Assembly: GCA_031841125.1 (NCBI GenBank)
Contig: CM063110.1
Coordinates: forward strand, 33,681,214 to 33,745,213
DNA: 64,000 nucleotides
Direction of reading: 5' to 3'
Origin: Acanthococcus lagerstroemiae
Lineage: Eukaryota > Arthropoda > Insecta > Hemiptera > Eriococcidae
Shown here: one piece after another, positions 35,038 through 45,560 of the stretch
Position numbering within the stretch: position 1 is the first letter of the stretch
How the letters are laid out: each line of letters starts with the position of its first letter
Position numbers and translations under genes: made by a program
The notes under the pieces: model-generated
The model's input: the letters and a program-made list of their open reading frames with translations, nothing else
Told to the model about the DNA's origin: nothing
The model's database searches: none

Positions 35038-35228
35038 GCGGTATTCCCGAAAAGTTGTTGCGGTAACCACTCATAACATCTAGTCCCAAGGTGGTGTTAT
35101 GAGTGGTTATGAGATGTTATTCAAGATTGCGGTAAATGGGTAACAACCGGTAACAACTCATAACAACTTTTTATAACAACGGTTGTTATCATAACACCGC
35201 ATAACAACTTTTTGAGAATAGTGGTCCT
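35038..35228. mobile_element. Candidate MITE with AACAAC-rich interior
   Basis: The left end GCGGTATTCCCGAAAAGTTG is roughly complementary to the right end AACTTTTTGAGAATAGTGG. The interior is built of inverted CATAACAAC and GTTGTTAT words. No target-site duplication was resolved. Confidence 0.45.
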
Positions 35229-35229
35229 G

Positions 35230-36120
35230 TTCTTCATAGAGTGTGATAGAGCTGCGCGATTGCAGTCTGCAGCTTCACAATTGAAGGTGTTGCCGACCCG
35301 CTTCAAGTAGCGAAGTTACTTGCTTTTTATGCCTTTTTGTTTAAAATCTCTCATATTTTTGAAATAAAGTGATCACTCTCCAATTTTTGTACGCGTCTCC
35401 AGATACTAAATATTGAACAAGTATGGAAACATTGAAAACTTCTTCTTAATGGTATTAGAGTGTGGTCAACAATATTACATGAAATAATGAATGAAATAAC
35501 ATGTTGTTCTCTCCTGACAGTTTGTTCCGGTGTTCTTGATATTTAATTTTTCGGAGATTGGCGTTCCCGAAGCGAAAGGCCCCAAAATCAAAAAATAAAT
35601 AAATTTCGAACAAGTGTTTAATCGAAACAGCCGTGGCACTCCAAACATCCAAATCAAAGAAAATCAACCTGACATGAAAATCGTGCTCCGGCAAAAACAG
35701 CATGGAAGCCTAGTGGTCGAAAACTCAAGACCCTTTATCCGCCGATAATTCGCGAACGAACGGATTACAAATGATTTATTTGATCAAATCGTATACACGA
35801 GCTATTATTAAGTACTTATACGCAACCCTTCCCTCTATTCAAACTCGGTGACTGGCCAAACTGGCTAAGCTTTTTATCCGTTTGATTAATTACCTCTCAG
35901 TCTGACTTTTACCGCGAGTTATGATCATTTGAAAACAGGTGTCTTCACATCTTATAGGGTTGTTGGTTCCAGTTCGACGGTGACTTCCCTTACTGCGCAT
36001 TTTAAAATCTATTTTGCATTTTACCGCAACCTCGTGGCCACTTTTCTCGTTTTAGTGGTTCCTATAATACGACCGAGTCAACTTTTCGCAAAAATGATCT
36101 AATCATGGCACTGGGTAATG
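35230..36120. other. Non-coding stretch, nothing recognised
   Basis: Unique-looking AT-rich sequence with no domains, RNA genes or terminal repeats. Confidence 0.4.
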
Positions 36121-36122
36121 AT

Positions 36123-36346
36123 CATAGGCGCACCCAGAAATTATCTAAGGAGGGGGCTAAATTCGAAGCAAGTTAGGTCTCAAAAATATGATTCTAACGT
36201 CCAAACGCTAGGCACTTTCGGTAGATAACATCAGTTGAATATAAATATTTGTAACTTATGGAGTAACATTTAAAATTTTCAAGGGACGGCTGAGTCTAAG
36301 GGGGGCTATAGCCCCTCAGCCCCCCCCCCCATTGGGTGCGTCACTG
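36123..36346. mobile_element. hAT-type MITE, 224 bp
   Basis: Ends CATAGGCGCACCCAG and TTGGGTGCGTCACTG are complementary. The flanks GTAATGAT and GGAATGAT match at 7 of 8. The interior has GGGGGCTATAGCCCC and a 10-base C-run. The terminus TATTTGCGCCTATG at about 36522-36535 is a lone right end of a second related copy. Confidence 0.78.
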
Positions 36347-36349
36347 GGA

Positions 36350-37266
36350 ATGATACTAAAAAGGACCTGTTGAGCACCTTAGAATGTAAAGTTTTACAAT
36401 TAGAGACTCATATTGGGTAAATATTCTGGATGGTCCCCAAATGTACTGAAAGACCAACCCCCGAAAGGTTTGAAAATGATTTAAAAAATGTGTAGTCCTA
36501 ACGTCCCCACCATTAGAAGGCTATTTGCGCCTATGCTTACAGCCCTAACTCCAATCCCATGCCTTCGTGAACAGCCGCATCAGAAATTTCAGAAGTCGAC
36601 TGGGACAGTTAACGAACACTTGTACTCCCGGTGTACCAGAATAGAAAAATTACTCATTTAGTAACTCACAGCCCTCAAAAGTAACTAGATCAAAACTATA
36701 GAATATTCATATTTTTATTTTTGACGAACAATTCTACATTAAATGGTAACCAACCACATAAGCAAATTCTGGTAAACATTGAACGCCTATTTTCAAGTCG
36801 GTATATTTCATACTTCAATCTTTAAAATCAGATAATTCGGCTCAATATATACCCAGAGAAGCTCTGGGTATCCTTTGAAAGGAAATTTTATTCAATCCTG
36901 AGTCTGGTAATGACACAATAAAGGTCAAGTAGGCCCTTTCCCCCTTGGTACACCTTGATCGGTTTCCAATCTTCCAATCATCAAGAAATTCGTGATTTTT
37001 CTAAGATTTGAGTTGGAGTTAGTTGAGGACAAACACGTAGATGAGGGGAGGAGGTCCTGGGAGTCTGGACCCCCTTAGCCATAAAATCAACCATAGCTAT
37101 GAGAATAACAATTGAGGACGTGATCATGGAGGAAAGTTTAAAGGGTCAGGCAGGACAGAGGAAAAAATTTTTAGGCTCCTTTCCTCTATAACGGAACTAT
37201 TTACATACTTGGTTGAGGAATCAATTGCACTATGTGCATTATAGCCAAGTTCTGGTTTTCTTCTAG
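36350..37266. other. Intron-like sequence before the LIM exon
   Basis: No coding signal. The last 30 bases before the exon (GTTCTGGTTTTCTTCTAG) form a good polypyrimidine tract and 3' splice site. Confidence 0.5.
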
Positions 37267-37462
37267 GAATAATGAATCCTGCTCAACCAATACCACCTCA
37301 ATGTGGCGGTTGCTCAAGATTGATCACCGGGCGGTACAAAATGCAAATTAACAACGAATTTTTTCACGAAACATGTGTGCTGTGCTCTATGTGCGGTATT
37401 CGTCTGACTGAGAAATGCTTTTCCAGGGATCGTAAGCTGTACTGCAGAACTGATTACTACAG
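37267..37462 (+). CDS. Exon encoding a complete LIM zinc-binding domain (LIM-homeodomain type, first LIM)
   Basis: LIM domains bind two zinc ions and mediate protein contacts; in LIM-homeodomain transcription factors two of them precede the homeodomain. Counting from the ATG at 37272, the ligands are C11, C14, H32, C35, then C38, C41, C58 and D61: the canonical C-x2-C-x17-H-x2-C-x2-C-x2-C-x16-C-x2-D. The blocks LTEKCFSRDRKLYC and TDYYR resemble the first LIM of Lim1/Lhx1- and Lmx1-type proteins; I cannot decide between them. The exon is bounded by TTCTTCTAG (acceptor) and CAG followed by GTATGT (donor), entering in phase 1 and leaving in phase 2. Initiation could be at 37272, or the frame may continue from an upstream exon because it is open through the acceptor (see 7873). 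The second LIM and homeodomain exons were not found. This is the only convincing host gene segment here. Confidence 0.85.
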
Positions 37463-38889
37463 GTATGTAAACGCATAATTTTACTTCGATATATTAACCG
37501 GGACAGAGCAGGCACTGTCCTGCAATTTTTACCAACCTAAGCAGTTTTTTGATATAGGTTTTTACACAATCTAAGATATTTTTACGCACAAGAGTCCACA
37601 AAATAAAACAAAGTTTAGGCGAATGGATTTCAACAAGCTTAACACAGTTTGAAGAAGTCAAGTCAGATGAATTGGTGCTGTAGAGTGCCAAATGGTCCAG
37701 AGTCTGAATTTCTTTTAACAATGACAGAAAGGATCTTGACGAATCTGCGAGTAAGTTTGACTAGTTCTTGTTATAATCCGAGTGTATCCCAGTAATTCTG
37801 ACAGGGTACAAGTGAGATTTAAAAAACTGAACAATGAGTGTAAGAAGTTTTACTAGAATAAGAAAAAGTTTTCGTTATCTTTAGGACCATCGAGAAAAAC
37901 CCCGGGCCGAGAGAAGGGGAGGGGAAGTAGAATGCGGGTCCATTTTACAATGACGTTGCGTAAAACGTTGTAAAATAGAATAAAATTTTAAAAAAGTCAA
38001 CTTTTGTGCAAAAAATAAATTGAAACAATATAATGGAAATTAATTACAACAATATTATAATACAGGACGATTTCTAACTAAACTAAGTACAGGGTTGCAA
38101 TTTGCGTCATAACGCAAGCTACTCCCGGTTAGTCTCTTGTGGATGCTGGTTACTAAATTCCCTTCTTCTATAATTACTCGTTGTAGAATGTCCTTACGCA
38201 GCCGTGCTTTGCCTTATCTAACCCCCGTTGGAGTGAGAGAACTGCCGTCCGGTTGAATGATCTCTGGTATTATTTTGAAGGGAATTTTGAAGAGCGTGTA
38301 TTCTCGAGCCTATGAACTTTTTCAATATTTCTCGTACTTTTTAAGTTATTTGGAAAAAATAACGAAGGGGGTACATTTGCCGGATAGGTTTTATGCGGGT
38401 CATTCAGTAGACCAGACTGCACAATGATCCGCAAACAAACCTGTAATCGCAATATTTCCTATTTCAAATGCTAATTTGACTAGAGTACCAACCAAACCAT
38501 TGAGGAAGAGTGAGAGGCCGAAATATATTTTAGCGGGAGATGACGTTGTCTCACCCCGCAGTCGGCTGTAATTGACCTAGCGAGCTGAAATTTTTATGGT
38601 GAATTTGCAAAAATAGTGTAATTCGAATTAAAAGCTGAGCCTAATAGGTTGATTAGGTCAGGAGCTACGCAGTATTCAGTTTCTGAAATAAATCTTATCT
38701 TGCAGACTGTAAGTACTATCAAAGTTGATCAAGAAACCTCAATCGACAATTTTACGCAAAACCTTACTTTAGTCCAGTTTAGTTTTTTTCCGCTTAATAT
38801 TGCGTCTGATTAGCGTACACAGCTGTACTAGTTGAATTATACTTCTTATGCGAGGATGGTGGACAGCAGTCCTAGTCGTCATCAACTTA
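37463..38889. other. Intron-like sequence after the LIM exon
   Basis: Begins with the splice donor GTATGT. No coding exon with CxxC or homeodomain features was recognised. A poly-purine patch lies near 37900. Confidence 0.45.
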
Positions 38890-39002
38890 CTGTAAAGTGG
38901 GGTCACTTTAAAAGTTGAGGGCTACTTTGAACAGCAGCCCTTTTTCACATTAACGCACGCTGGTGGTAACGTTTTGAACTATTTTTCCGCGTTCTTTCGA
39001 CA

Positions 39003-39089
39003 CCTGGAAACCTATTATGAGACTTTTATCACGATACCATAAATCGTTACAGTGGTATCGTGATAAAAGTTTCATAATAGGTCTCCAGG
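39003..39089. repeat. Near-perfect hairpin, 37-bp stem and 13-nt loop
   Basis: The left strand CCTGGAAACCTATTATGAGA continues to ATACCA; the right strand begins TGGTATCGTGATAAAAG and ends TAGGTCTCCAGG. Only two of 37 positions are not Watson-Crick (one would be G-U in RNA). The stem extends with bulges on both sides (TTCTTTCGACAC against GTAGACACTTAAAGAA). It could be a foldback MITE or a source of small RNA. Confidence 0.75.
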
Positions 39090-39124
39090 CATGTAGACAC
39101 TTAAAGAAAACTCCTTATTAGTTG

Positions 39125-39339
39125 CAGGGCCGGCGGAAGTCCAGTTGCACTAAAGCACGTACACCAGACGGAAAAATTCTAATTTTTTTTAGAAATTTAA
39201 TTTTTTTTAAACTTATCGGTAGTCATTAGATGTTTTTGTGTTTCAAATTTCTCAAGGAATGGGGGGGGGGGTCCCGGGGTTCCTTATTTACAAGTTCTGT
39301 ACATGCCCAAGGTGCGGAAATGAAAGATCGCCGGCCCTG
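39125..39339. mobile_element. hAT-type MITE, 215 bp, nested
   Basis: Ends CAGGGCCGGCGGAAG and AAAGATCGCCGGCCCTG; the 8-bp flanks ATTAGTTG and ATCAGTTG match at 7 of 8. Contains a 10-base G-run. It was inserted into the larger TA-flanked element, so it is younger than that element. Confidence 0.78.
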
Positions 39340-40189
39340 ATCAGTTGTCTGGAAATGTTTACGATTATTTGTGAAAATATGCGTTGTAAAAGTCTATCGC
39401 GATTTTGTTTTTGAAATTTATGGATGCAGCAACTTGTACATGAAAAATTCAATTTGAGCTCTTTATGGTAAGTGATATTTCTCATGAATTATCCTTCCGA
39501 CATCGAACTTAAAATTTTTAACGTTAAATAATAACCTTGTATAATTATTTTTCTGAGCAGGGTGACTTTGAACCAACCCTGTCGAGAGGGAGGGGGAAGG
39601 GGGATATCCCAGCCCGGACTTTCAAGGGGCCTGATATTTTTAAAAGGCCTGAATTTCAGCTCTTACGGCTACATCATACTGTACATCAAATCAAAAATTA
39701 CTTCTTACACCATGAATAAAACCTCTTATCCCGTAGCTTATAATTTTTTCCCTTCTAACAAAAGAACAAATTGAACTGGAAGGAAGGGGGCCCGTGGAAA
39801 TTCCCCAAAACCCTCTTTTTCTCTCTACGCGGCTGCTTTGAACAGCGCAAATAATACACGAATGTAATTAATAAATGATTTCGACGGTATGAAAAATATT
39901 TCTTGTTGCAGATTATTTGTAATGATAGTTCGAAAGTATAAGAAATAAAAATATGTACTGTAATTATATGGGAAAGATTTGCAGAAAGTTTGCTTAAAAT
40001 TTATCGAAGGCTGAAGTTCGTTGTTAGGGAAAAATAAGTTTCTTATCATTGTGAATGATGTTCCTGAATTTTTCTGCATTATTTTATACAAATCAATAAT
40101 TTGTACTGTTTTCCCCCCTATTTCTTAACAGATCTCTATGAAACCCTCTAAGTAAAGTCCTTAAAGGGCATTACAGAGTAAGTTATTAA

Positions 40190-40453
40190 CCTATCGGATA
40201 CAATCACACTATAAATACCTTGATGAAAAAGGTTATTGCTGATGAAACTAGAAAACGAAACCGAGTACATCGTAACCCTGCTGTCTATTTTGAAATTTCT
40301 AAATATTCGGACGTAACTTATTATGAAGATCGTATCCTTGCACGAAGGATTATTGCTGAAGATATTCAATTCACTTTCAAATTGAAGAAACGGAACAATC
40401 CGTGCCCGTTTCCAACCAAAATTATTTTAAAAAAAAGAAAATTGGAGCCGTAA
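40190..40453 (+). CDS. Unrecognised ORF inside the TA-flanked transposon
   Basis: Open from about 40190; the first ATG is at 40223 and the stop at 40451. The product is basic and includes KKVIADETRKRNRVHRNP and ISKYSDVTYYEDRILARR, ending in a Lys/Arg-rich tail (KKRKLEP). I do not recognise a family and see no DDE/D, HTH or zinc motif. It may be a fragment of the element's protein. Amino-acid composition looks less random than the shadow ORFs around it. Downstream ATAAAT and AATAAA-like words (about 40505) might serve for polyadenylation. Confidence 0.25.
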   Translation, partial: PIGYNHTINTLMKKVIADETRKRNRVHRNPAVYFEISKYSDVTYYEDRILARRIIAEDIQFTFKLKKRNNPCPFPTKIILKKRKLEP

Positions 40454-41367
40454 CAAATTGAGTCACTCAAGAAACTCCTACGTTATGTTCCACCGACATG
40501 TGCAAATAAATTATTGTAACAATGTGAATCAGTTTTTGCGTACTTTTCAAAAAATAAGCGTAATTCATTAGACTTCTCCCATTTTTGTTTTTTTATTTAC
40601 TTTTTCAAATCATGTGCAAAAACAGGATAAGTTCTTTCGCCTCTTGCTTTCCCCCTTCTCACCCCCACCAAAATCGAGCTACAACCAAACCAACTGTCAG
40701 AATACCATCTACAGAGTTGGATCTTCACTTTTTATAGCAAAGTGGTTTCTAACAGTATTAGGTGCCGTGGGAGTTCCCGTTATATAGTTTTTTCGGTCTT
40801 CTGTAAAATTACAAAAATGTGACATCCCTTTTTTGTAAAAGACTATTCATATGTACTAATGCTTCTCCTAGTATTTCTTCATCATCATCGGCTATGCTAA
40901 GGACTAAAGTTGTGATTTTAGTAAGATTTCGGATTTTCCGCCCTTGGTTAAGGCGGATAACCCGGAAAGGTGGGCGGATAAACCGATGGCGGATAATCGG
41001 GAGTCTAATGTATTTTTATTTTTGCCATCATCGAGTTCTCATGTGTAATAAGCAAAGAGTATTCAAAACAGCTCCACAACTGGGTTAACTTTGAAGACAT
41101 CCTTTATACTGAACTGTACACTTTCACAAGATGTTTCCAAACAGAAATTGACGGAGGGAACTAGACTTAAAACCATGACTTGAACACTTTTTCATTACAA
41201 TCAATGTAGCCACACTCACAAAATGAAATAGAGCAAAATATAACGAAAAATGTTCAAAGTATCCCCACTTTACGGTACAATATCCCCGTTCATAAAATTG
41301 CTGTTCAATTCACGGTTACATCTGATTTCGTTCATCACCAGATTCGAACTATCATGGTAGTATGTGC

Positions 41368-41751
41368 TGCAGCTTCTGCGGACCTGCTGCAACTACCGAG
41401 GACACCCCCTCCCCGGCAGGGTTCACCCACCATCACCACCTTCCTGGGTCGCCACCCGTGCCAAGACGAGGAGGTGAGGCGTGAGTGAAGAGGAAGCGCG
41501 TGTGATTATGGGGAACCCAATTTCCAGTAGTGTTGGGAGCGCTAACTTCGGTCAGTAGGAGACCCCATAGTGGCCCTTGCAGGACAGCGCGCATTGGAAA
41601 TGGAACGGCGAAATGGGGGCTCGGGTCGGCCTCAAAGCGTCCCTCCGGCCACTGATGTGATACTCGAAAAGAGTAGTTTCCGGGGCCGAGAGTGCGGTAT
41701 CTCAGGGACCACTTTGGTATGCGTGCATCGCCATACGTCCCATCATACCAC
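41368..41751 (+). mobile_element. R1-like LINE 3' fragment, 384 bp
   Basis: Aligns with 59255-59610: the shared blocks are ACCAAGACGAGGAGGTGAG (here GCCAAGACGAGG), AGTGAAGAGGAAG, CTCGGTCAGT, GGGGGCTCGGG and the terminal GCGTGCATCGCCATACGTCCC. The flanks ATGGTAGTATGTG and ATAGTAGTATGCG suggest a 13-bp duplication (11 of 13). Only the 3' untranslated part is present. The 137-codon minus-strand frame across it is a shadow. Confidence 0.82.
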
Positions 41752-41759
41752 CATAGTAG

Positions 41760-42985
41760 TATGCGTAGTACAAGCATAACACACAACCTACGCTCAATTT
41801 TGCGAAAAAAGTAATTTTTCGAACACGCCGCGAATATCAGTCTCAATTCGGCGTCGCGATGTCGGATGTAAAATATTTTCCAAAAAATAAAAGAAGTAAT
41901 ACCGTAGTAACACGTGCAGTTTGTGACGTCATCAAGTAGCGTTACAAGCGATCAGCTTGCAGCATATTGTGCAGATGAGTGTGCCTTATACGATTTGGGG
42001 CATGGTTTGGGGTGCGCGAGACAATATGTTGCAAAAGGCAACCCTTATACTGCCCGTGCTTGTCAAACTATTCCAAGGGTAGAATTGCAGCATCTCGCGG
42101 TTTATTTTATTGACGCTCGTATGACAGCTACCTTTATCTTTCCAACAGTCTACAAATAGGTTGTATCAAATGGCAGCTATTCGCTGTTTTCTTTTATACA
42201 CTTTCGCCTAGAAAAATGGAAAAACAAGCGGGGTGCGCCGTTTCGGATTTTCCTCTCACAAACGGCAGGCACGTTTTTATATTTTGAAATTAAACCGGCG
42301 CACGCTCGCAAAACGTAAATAAAGCTGTTTGATGCTGCTAGTGTACACCATGTCGGCCGAAGTAAAAATTTTCTTTTAGCCTGTTGTCGAGGTTATTTGA
42401 GTTTCAGCCTTTCAAGACGTGTATGAGAATGGCGCACACGCTTCACTTCGTTCACATCGAAAGAGAAAGTCAATGTAAATTTTTCTCTACTTTTTTCGGT
42501 TGAATTACAAAAGCGTAGGAGGATCCCGTATTTTAATTATTATTTTAGAATGAATTTCTTCTCGTGTTTTTCGTTGCTCGAAATTCCAGAATACGGAGCC
42601 ATAGCTATTCTTCGAGAAATAGGTGTACGAAAGAATTCTTCTGCACAGCTCGAAGCAGATTCTTTATTGATTTACTCCTCGAAAAGAATGCTGGTTCAGT
42701 TGTTTCTTCTCAATGGAACAAAGGAAATTGTAAGAATTCGAGTTCGCTTACACATGACCGATATAAGACCGACCATACACGCTGGCCCATTTTCCTTCAA
42801 ACCGGAGAAAAAGAAATAGCTTACTTTCTTCTGAAAAATCTTCAGCTACAGTAACAATAGAAGCGAGTGTGTGGTATCCGAATTCAGGAACCTGGGAAAT
42901 TACTGCGTATCACGTTACATCCATGGGAACATCTCTAGATATTGGGTGAGCCTGTTTGAAGGAAAACGTTACGAATTTTGAAAAC
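41760..42985. other. Non-coding stretch, moderately CpG-rich
   Basis: No recognised domains. Two overlapping frames at 42550-42854 look fortuitous. CRE-like GTGACGTCATC occurs at about 41922. Confidence 0.4.

Positions 42986-43018
<33 letters not shown>
42986..43018. repeat. (CAT)11 microsatellite
   Basis: Eleven perfect CAT units, 33 bp. Moderately GC-balanced sequence (43019-43500) follows that is unlike its surroundings. On the minus strand this would be a unit ending in (ATG)n, as some LINE 3' ends do, but no LINE coding was identified. Confidence 0.9.
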
Positions 43019-43515
43019 TGCCGATACGCGAATAGGCCTATTGGCCTGTCTGTGGTGTTGATGCACTTGATGAGCACGATGTCATATCTAATCTTCTTCG
43101 CAGTCTTCCTCGATTTCTTTTTCCAAGTGGGGTGTAATTTCCTGGGGCCGAGCTCAGGCTGCTTGGCGCGTTCTCCCGGTTGCGGATCGAGGAATGAATG
43201 ACCTGCAGGTATGGAGGTCAGCTGCGAATAAACTTCAGGAAATAAGCTGCTGTCGCGGACAATGAGCGGCAGTGTTAGCAGAGTGAAGTGGGTATGTCTT
43301 GGATAAGCTTACCCTAAGAAATACTTCACAAACTCGAGAATGACACTGTGTCGAGGTGAGGACTGTCGCCTCAAAAGCAGAATCCAGGGCGGGACAGGCT
43401 TGATAGTGGAGGAACGCAACTGTCCTAGGAGAAGGCATTCCAAGATGAAACCACGCAGGTACGGAAGCGCAGGTAGCACAACTACCACCGTAATATATCC
43501 CTTTTGGCTGGTAAC

Positions 43516-43665
43516 CATAGGCGCAAATAGGTGGGCTTGGTTCTAAATAGCCCCCCCCCCCAAACTCTGAAAGATTACCGAAGAAAATGATGCAGGGAGT
43601 GGCGTTGCTTCATAATAAGGGGGCTTAAGCCCCCCCCCCAGTTCTGAGCCCTATTTGCGCTTCTG
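43516..43665. mobile_element. hAT-type MITE, 150 bp, perfect 8-bp target-site duplication
   Basis: Ends CATAGGCGCAAATAGG and CCTATTTGCGCTTCTG. Both flanks are CTGGTAAC (43508-43515 and 43666-43673). It has C-runs near both ends (GCCCCCCCCCCC at about 43548 and GCCCCCCCCC at about 43630). The same family is at 22803, 36123 and 60476. Confidence 0.88.
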
Positions 43666-43929
43666 CTGGTAACCAACTGGGACGAACCTCAGCTTACTCA
43701 CAAAAACAACACAAACGCACAAACAGCCTCGGATGTCGGAGATTTGAAAACCCTTGGAACTAATACTTTATTTCAGAAGTTAGAAACATTCGGAAGTCTT
43801 CGCGATTGCGTCCTCGTTGCCTCAGTTTCTCTGTGACCTTATCTTACTATTTCATATAATTGTGCACTTTACGAATGTATTCGCTGGTCAACGTCTATCA
43901 GCAGCCGTCGGTGAGAGTTAGAGTCTAAA

Positions 43930-44450
43930 GGGTGGTATTAGGACATTTTTTCCGAATACGATTCTCCGAAAACCTTTTTTCCGAACGTTATTCAACTACT
44001 TTCCGAAAATTAAGCCTCCTCAGATTCGGAGGCCAGTTTCTCCGTCGCACTCTCCTTATTGTGCGTACCAGGGCTGGTTGCTCTGACAACTGGCTGAGCA
44101 CGCCACATGAGGTCCCCTGCAACTCAGAACGGAGCGATTGCGCGGGCCGCTGTTCGGGATGTTCCCCGCCTTTCCTTTTTATCCGAGCTGCATCATGGAA
44201 TTATCGATACAACGCTCGGCTGCCAGTTTCTCAGCCTCATTCTCTTCCTGATTTGGTGGGTGGAAATGCTTAGACTCCGTCGGTCCTTTTGCGACTACCA
44301 CTGCTCTTTTATCTGAGGGTTCAAGTGTAATAGCTCGCACTGAACATTCTTTAGATTTTGTCTTCCTGCGGTCCCAGTAGACTCTGCCTTTTGCCGCACG
44401 TGAGCGAAAATACATTGCCGGACAAAAGTCCTTATCCACCCGCCAAAAAT
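43930..44450 (-). pseudogene. FLYWCH zinc-finger region of a MULE-type transposon protein
   Basis: The minus-strand reading has RSRAAKGRVYWDRRKTKSKE, then CSVRAITLEPSDKRAVVVAK and SKHFHPPNQEENEAEKLAAE. FLYWCH fingers have a YWxC...CxAR...HxHPP layout. Here the first Cys after YW is Arg (YWDR), so zinc binding is probably lost. After a stop at about 44180, another frame reads VRTIRRVRRRNWPPNLRRLN, matching the linker that follows FLYWCH in MULE/Phantom-like proteins. The transposase catalytic part is missing. A SWIM-domain fragment of the same kind of protein lies at 57780-58700, but on the other strand and far away, so they are separate insertions. Confidence 0.6.
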
Positions 44451-44824
44451 ATGTTATTTATGTTTTGAAGGCAAATAAACGCACGTGAATGACTCGAATT
44501 GAGGATATAATATTCTCATACTGATTTTAGAACACTCAGCCGTACAGAAAATTGGGAAATTGGGGGGGGGGGATTAAGTTACCAAAAGTAGAGAAAATTC
44601 GACATATTATCACATATACCATGCAGCTATACGCTCTTCAGCGTAGATACGATTTATTTACAATTAAATTCAACGGTTCATACACGTTGATTAGGTAGAA
44701 TTGAAAATGTACGCATTCGATTGAAAGAATTTTAAATGTTAAAATATGCCACTGTCGCCGGAAATTTCCACGCAAATTGTTGTACTTCAACGAGGGTAGA
44801 ATTCCTCGTTTTGTCGCTCTACAG

Positions 44825-45155
44825 TATAATCCGGTGCATGGTACCGTGAATCACATTTACCGACGATACGTAGTGACAGGATCATTCGTCCACAGACCGC
44901 GATCTGGCCGTCCAAGAGTTACAGATGCATCTCGGAGAGGATAGAAATATTTCGAGATCCTTATTAACATCGAATAGAATAGCTGGGGAAGTGAATTTCT
45001 TATTCTCGAACAGTCCGTCTCTGACATCGCGAAAATGGTTTATGTAAATGTAAAGCGGCACTAGTCCCGATACTCACTATGGAACACCGACGACGACGCT
45101 TGTCTTTTGCTCACAATCAAAAGCAGTGGCGAGAACGCAGGACCGGATGAGCATG
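44825..45155 (+). pseudogene. Tc1-like transposase N-terminal and linker fragment
   Basis: Reads YNPVHGTVNHIYRRYVVTGS, then FVHRPRSGRPRVTDASRRG and a stop. After a decayed gap it reads LTMEHRRRRLSFAHNQKQW. The GRPR motif between two HTH halves and the LT..H...R..FA....W block preceding the first catalytic Asp are typical of Tc1 transposases. Stops and frameshifts make it a relic, and the DDE domain is absent. It ends where a mariner relic of opposite orientation begins. Confidence 0.7.
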
Positions 45156-45189
45156 CGATTAAATGGAGACGCCCTGGTCAACGATATGC

Positions 45190-45560
45190 ACAACGTATGT
45201 TTATACAAAGGTCGAATTTCTTCGGTGGTTCCATCTCAAAATAATTTCTGAGTCGATTTAAACATTTGTCCAACCGGTGGATTAGTGAAACTTTTTGCCG
45301 CCAGTGAATTGAGCCAACTTGACACATCCTCGATCAACTCATCATCGTTTCATCGTTGTCGAATCTTTTCCCAGACAAATACTGTTTCAGATGCAAGAAA
45401 ATATAAAAACCGCTGGGTACTAAATCTGGGAGATGGGGGGGGGGGGTGTCCCAGACTTCCCATCCGAATCTCTGCAGCAAACTCTTTATTACATTCGCAG
45501 TGTGATGGGTGGTATTGTCTTGAAGGAAAATCACGAAGTGCATTTTGTATGGCCCGTTTC
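45190..45560 (-). pseudogene. Mariner transposase C-terminal catalytic fragment
   Basis: The minus strand reads MHFVIFLQDNTTHHTANVIK, then SLLQRFGWEVWDTPPPHLPD and LVPSGFYIFLHLKQYLSGKR, with FDNDETMMS following. This is the second and third catalytic Asp region of mariner (HDNARPH...PHPPYSPDLAPSDYHLF). The Asp of QDN remains, but the last catalytic Asp in PSD is Gly here (PSGFY). A poly(C) expansion codes the extra prolines. Two frameshifts follow, yet the tail is still traceable (VSSWLNSLAAKSF and then HRLDKCLNRLRNYFE). It is inactive. Confidence 0.82.

Larger units (their letters stand above)
38890..41275. mobile_element. TA-flanked DNA transposon, about 2.4 kb, with nested insertion
   Basis: TIRs CTGTAAAGTGGGGTCACTTT and its counterpart AAAGTATCCCCACTTTACGG, flanked by TA on both sides (38888-38889 and 41276-41277). 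Related words such as ACTTTGAACAGC and AACTTTGAAGAC occur near both ends. Inside are a 37-bp-stem hairpin (39003-39089), an hAT MITE (39125-39339) and one unknown ORF (40190-40453). The TIR type and TA site suggest the Tc1/mariner/pogo group, but no DDE/D motif could be read. Confidence 0.7.

Noticed and set aside
41433..41846. 137-codon minus-strand ORF
   Set aside because: It is antisense to the 3' untranslated sequence of an R1-like LINE copy.
42956..43201. Polyhistidine protein
   Set aside because: The His run is the (CAT)11 microsatellite read in one frame.
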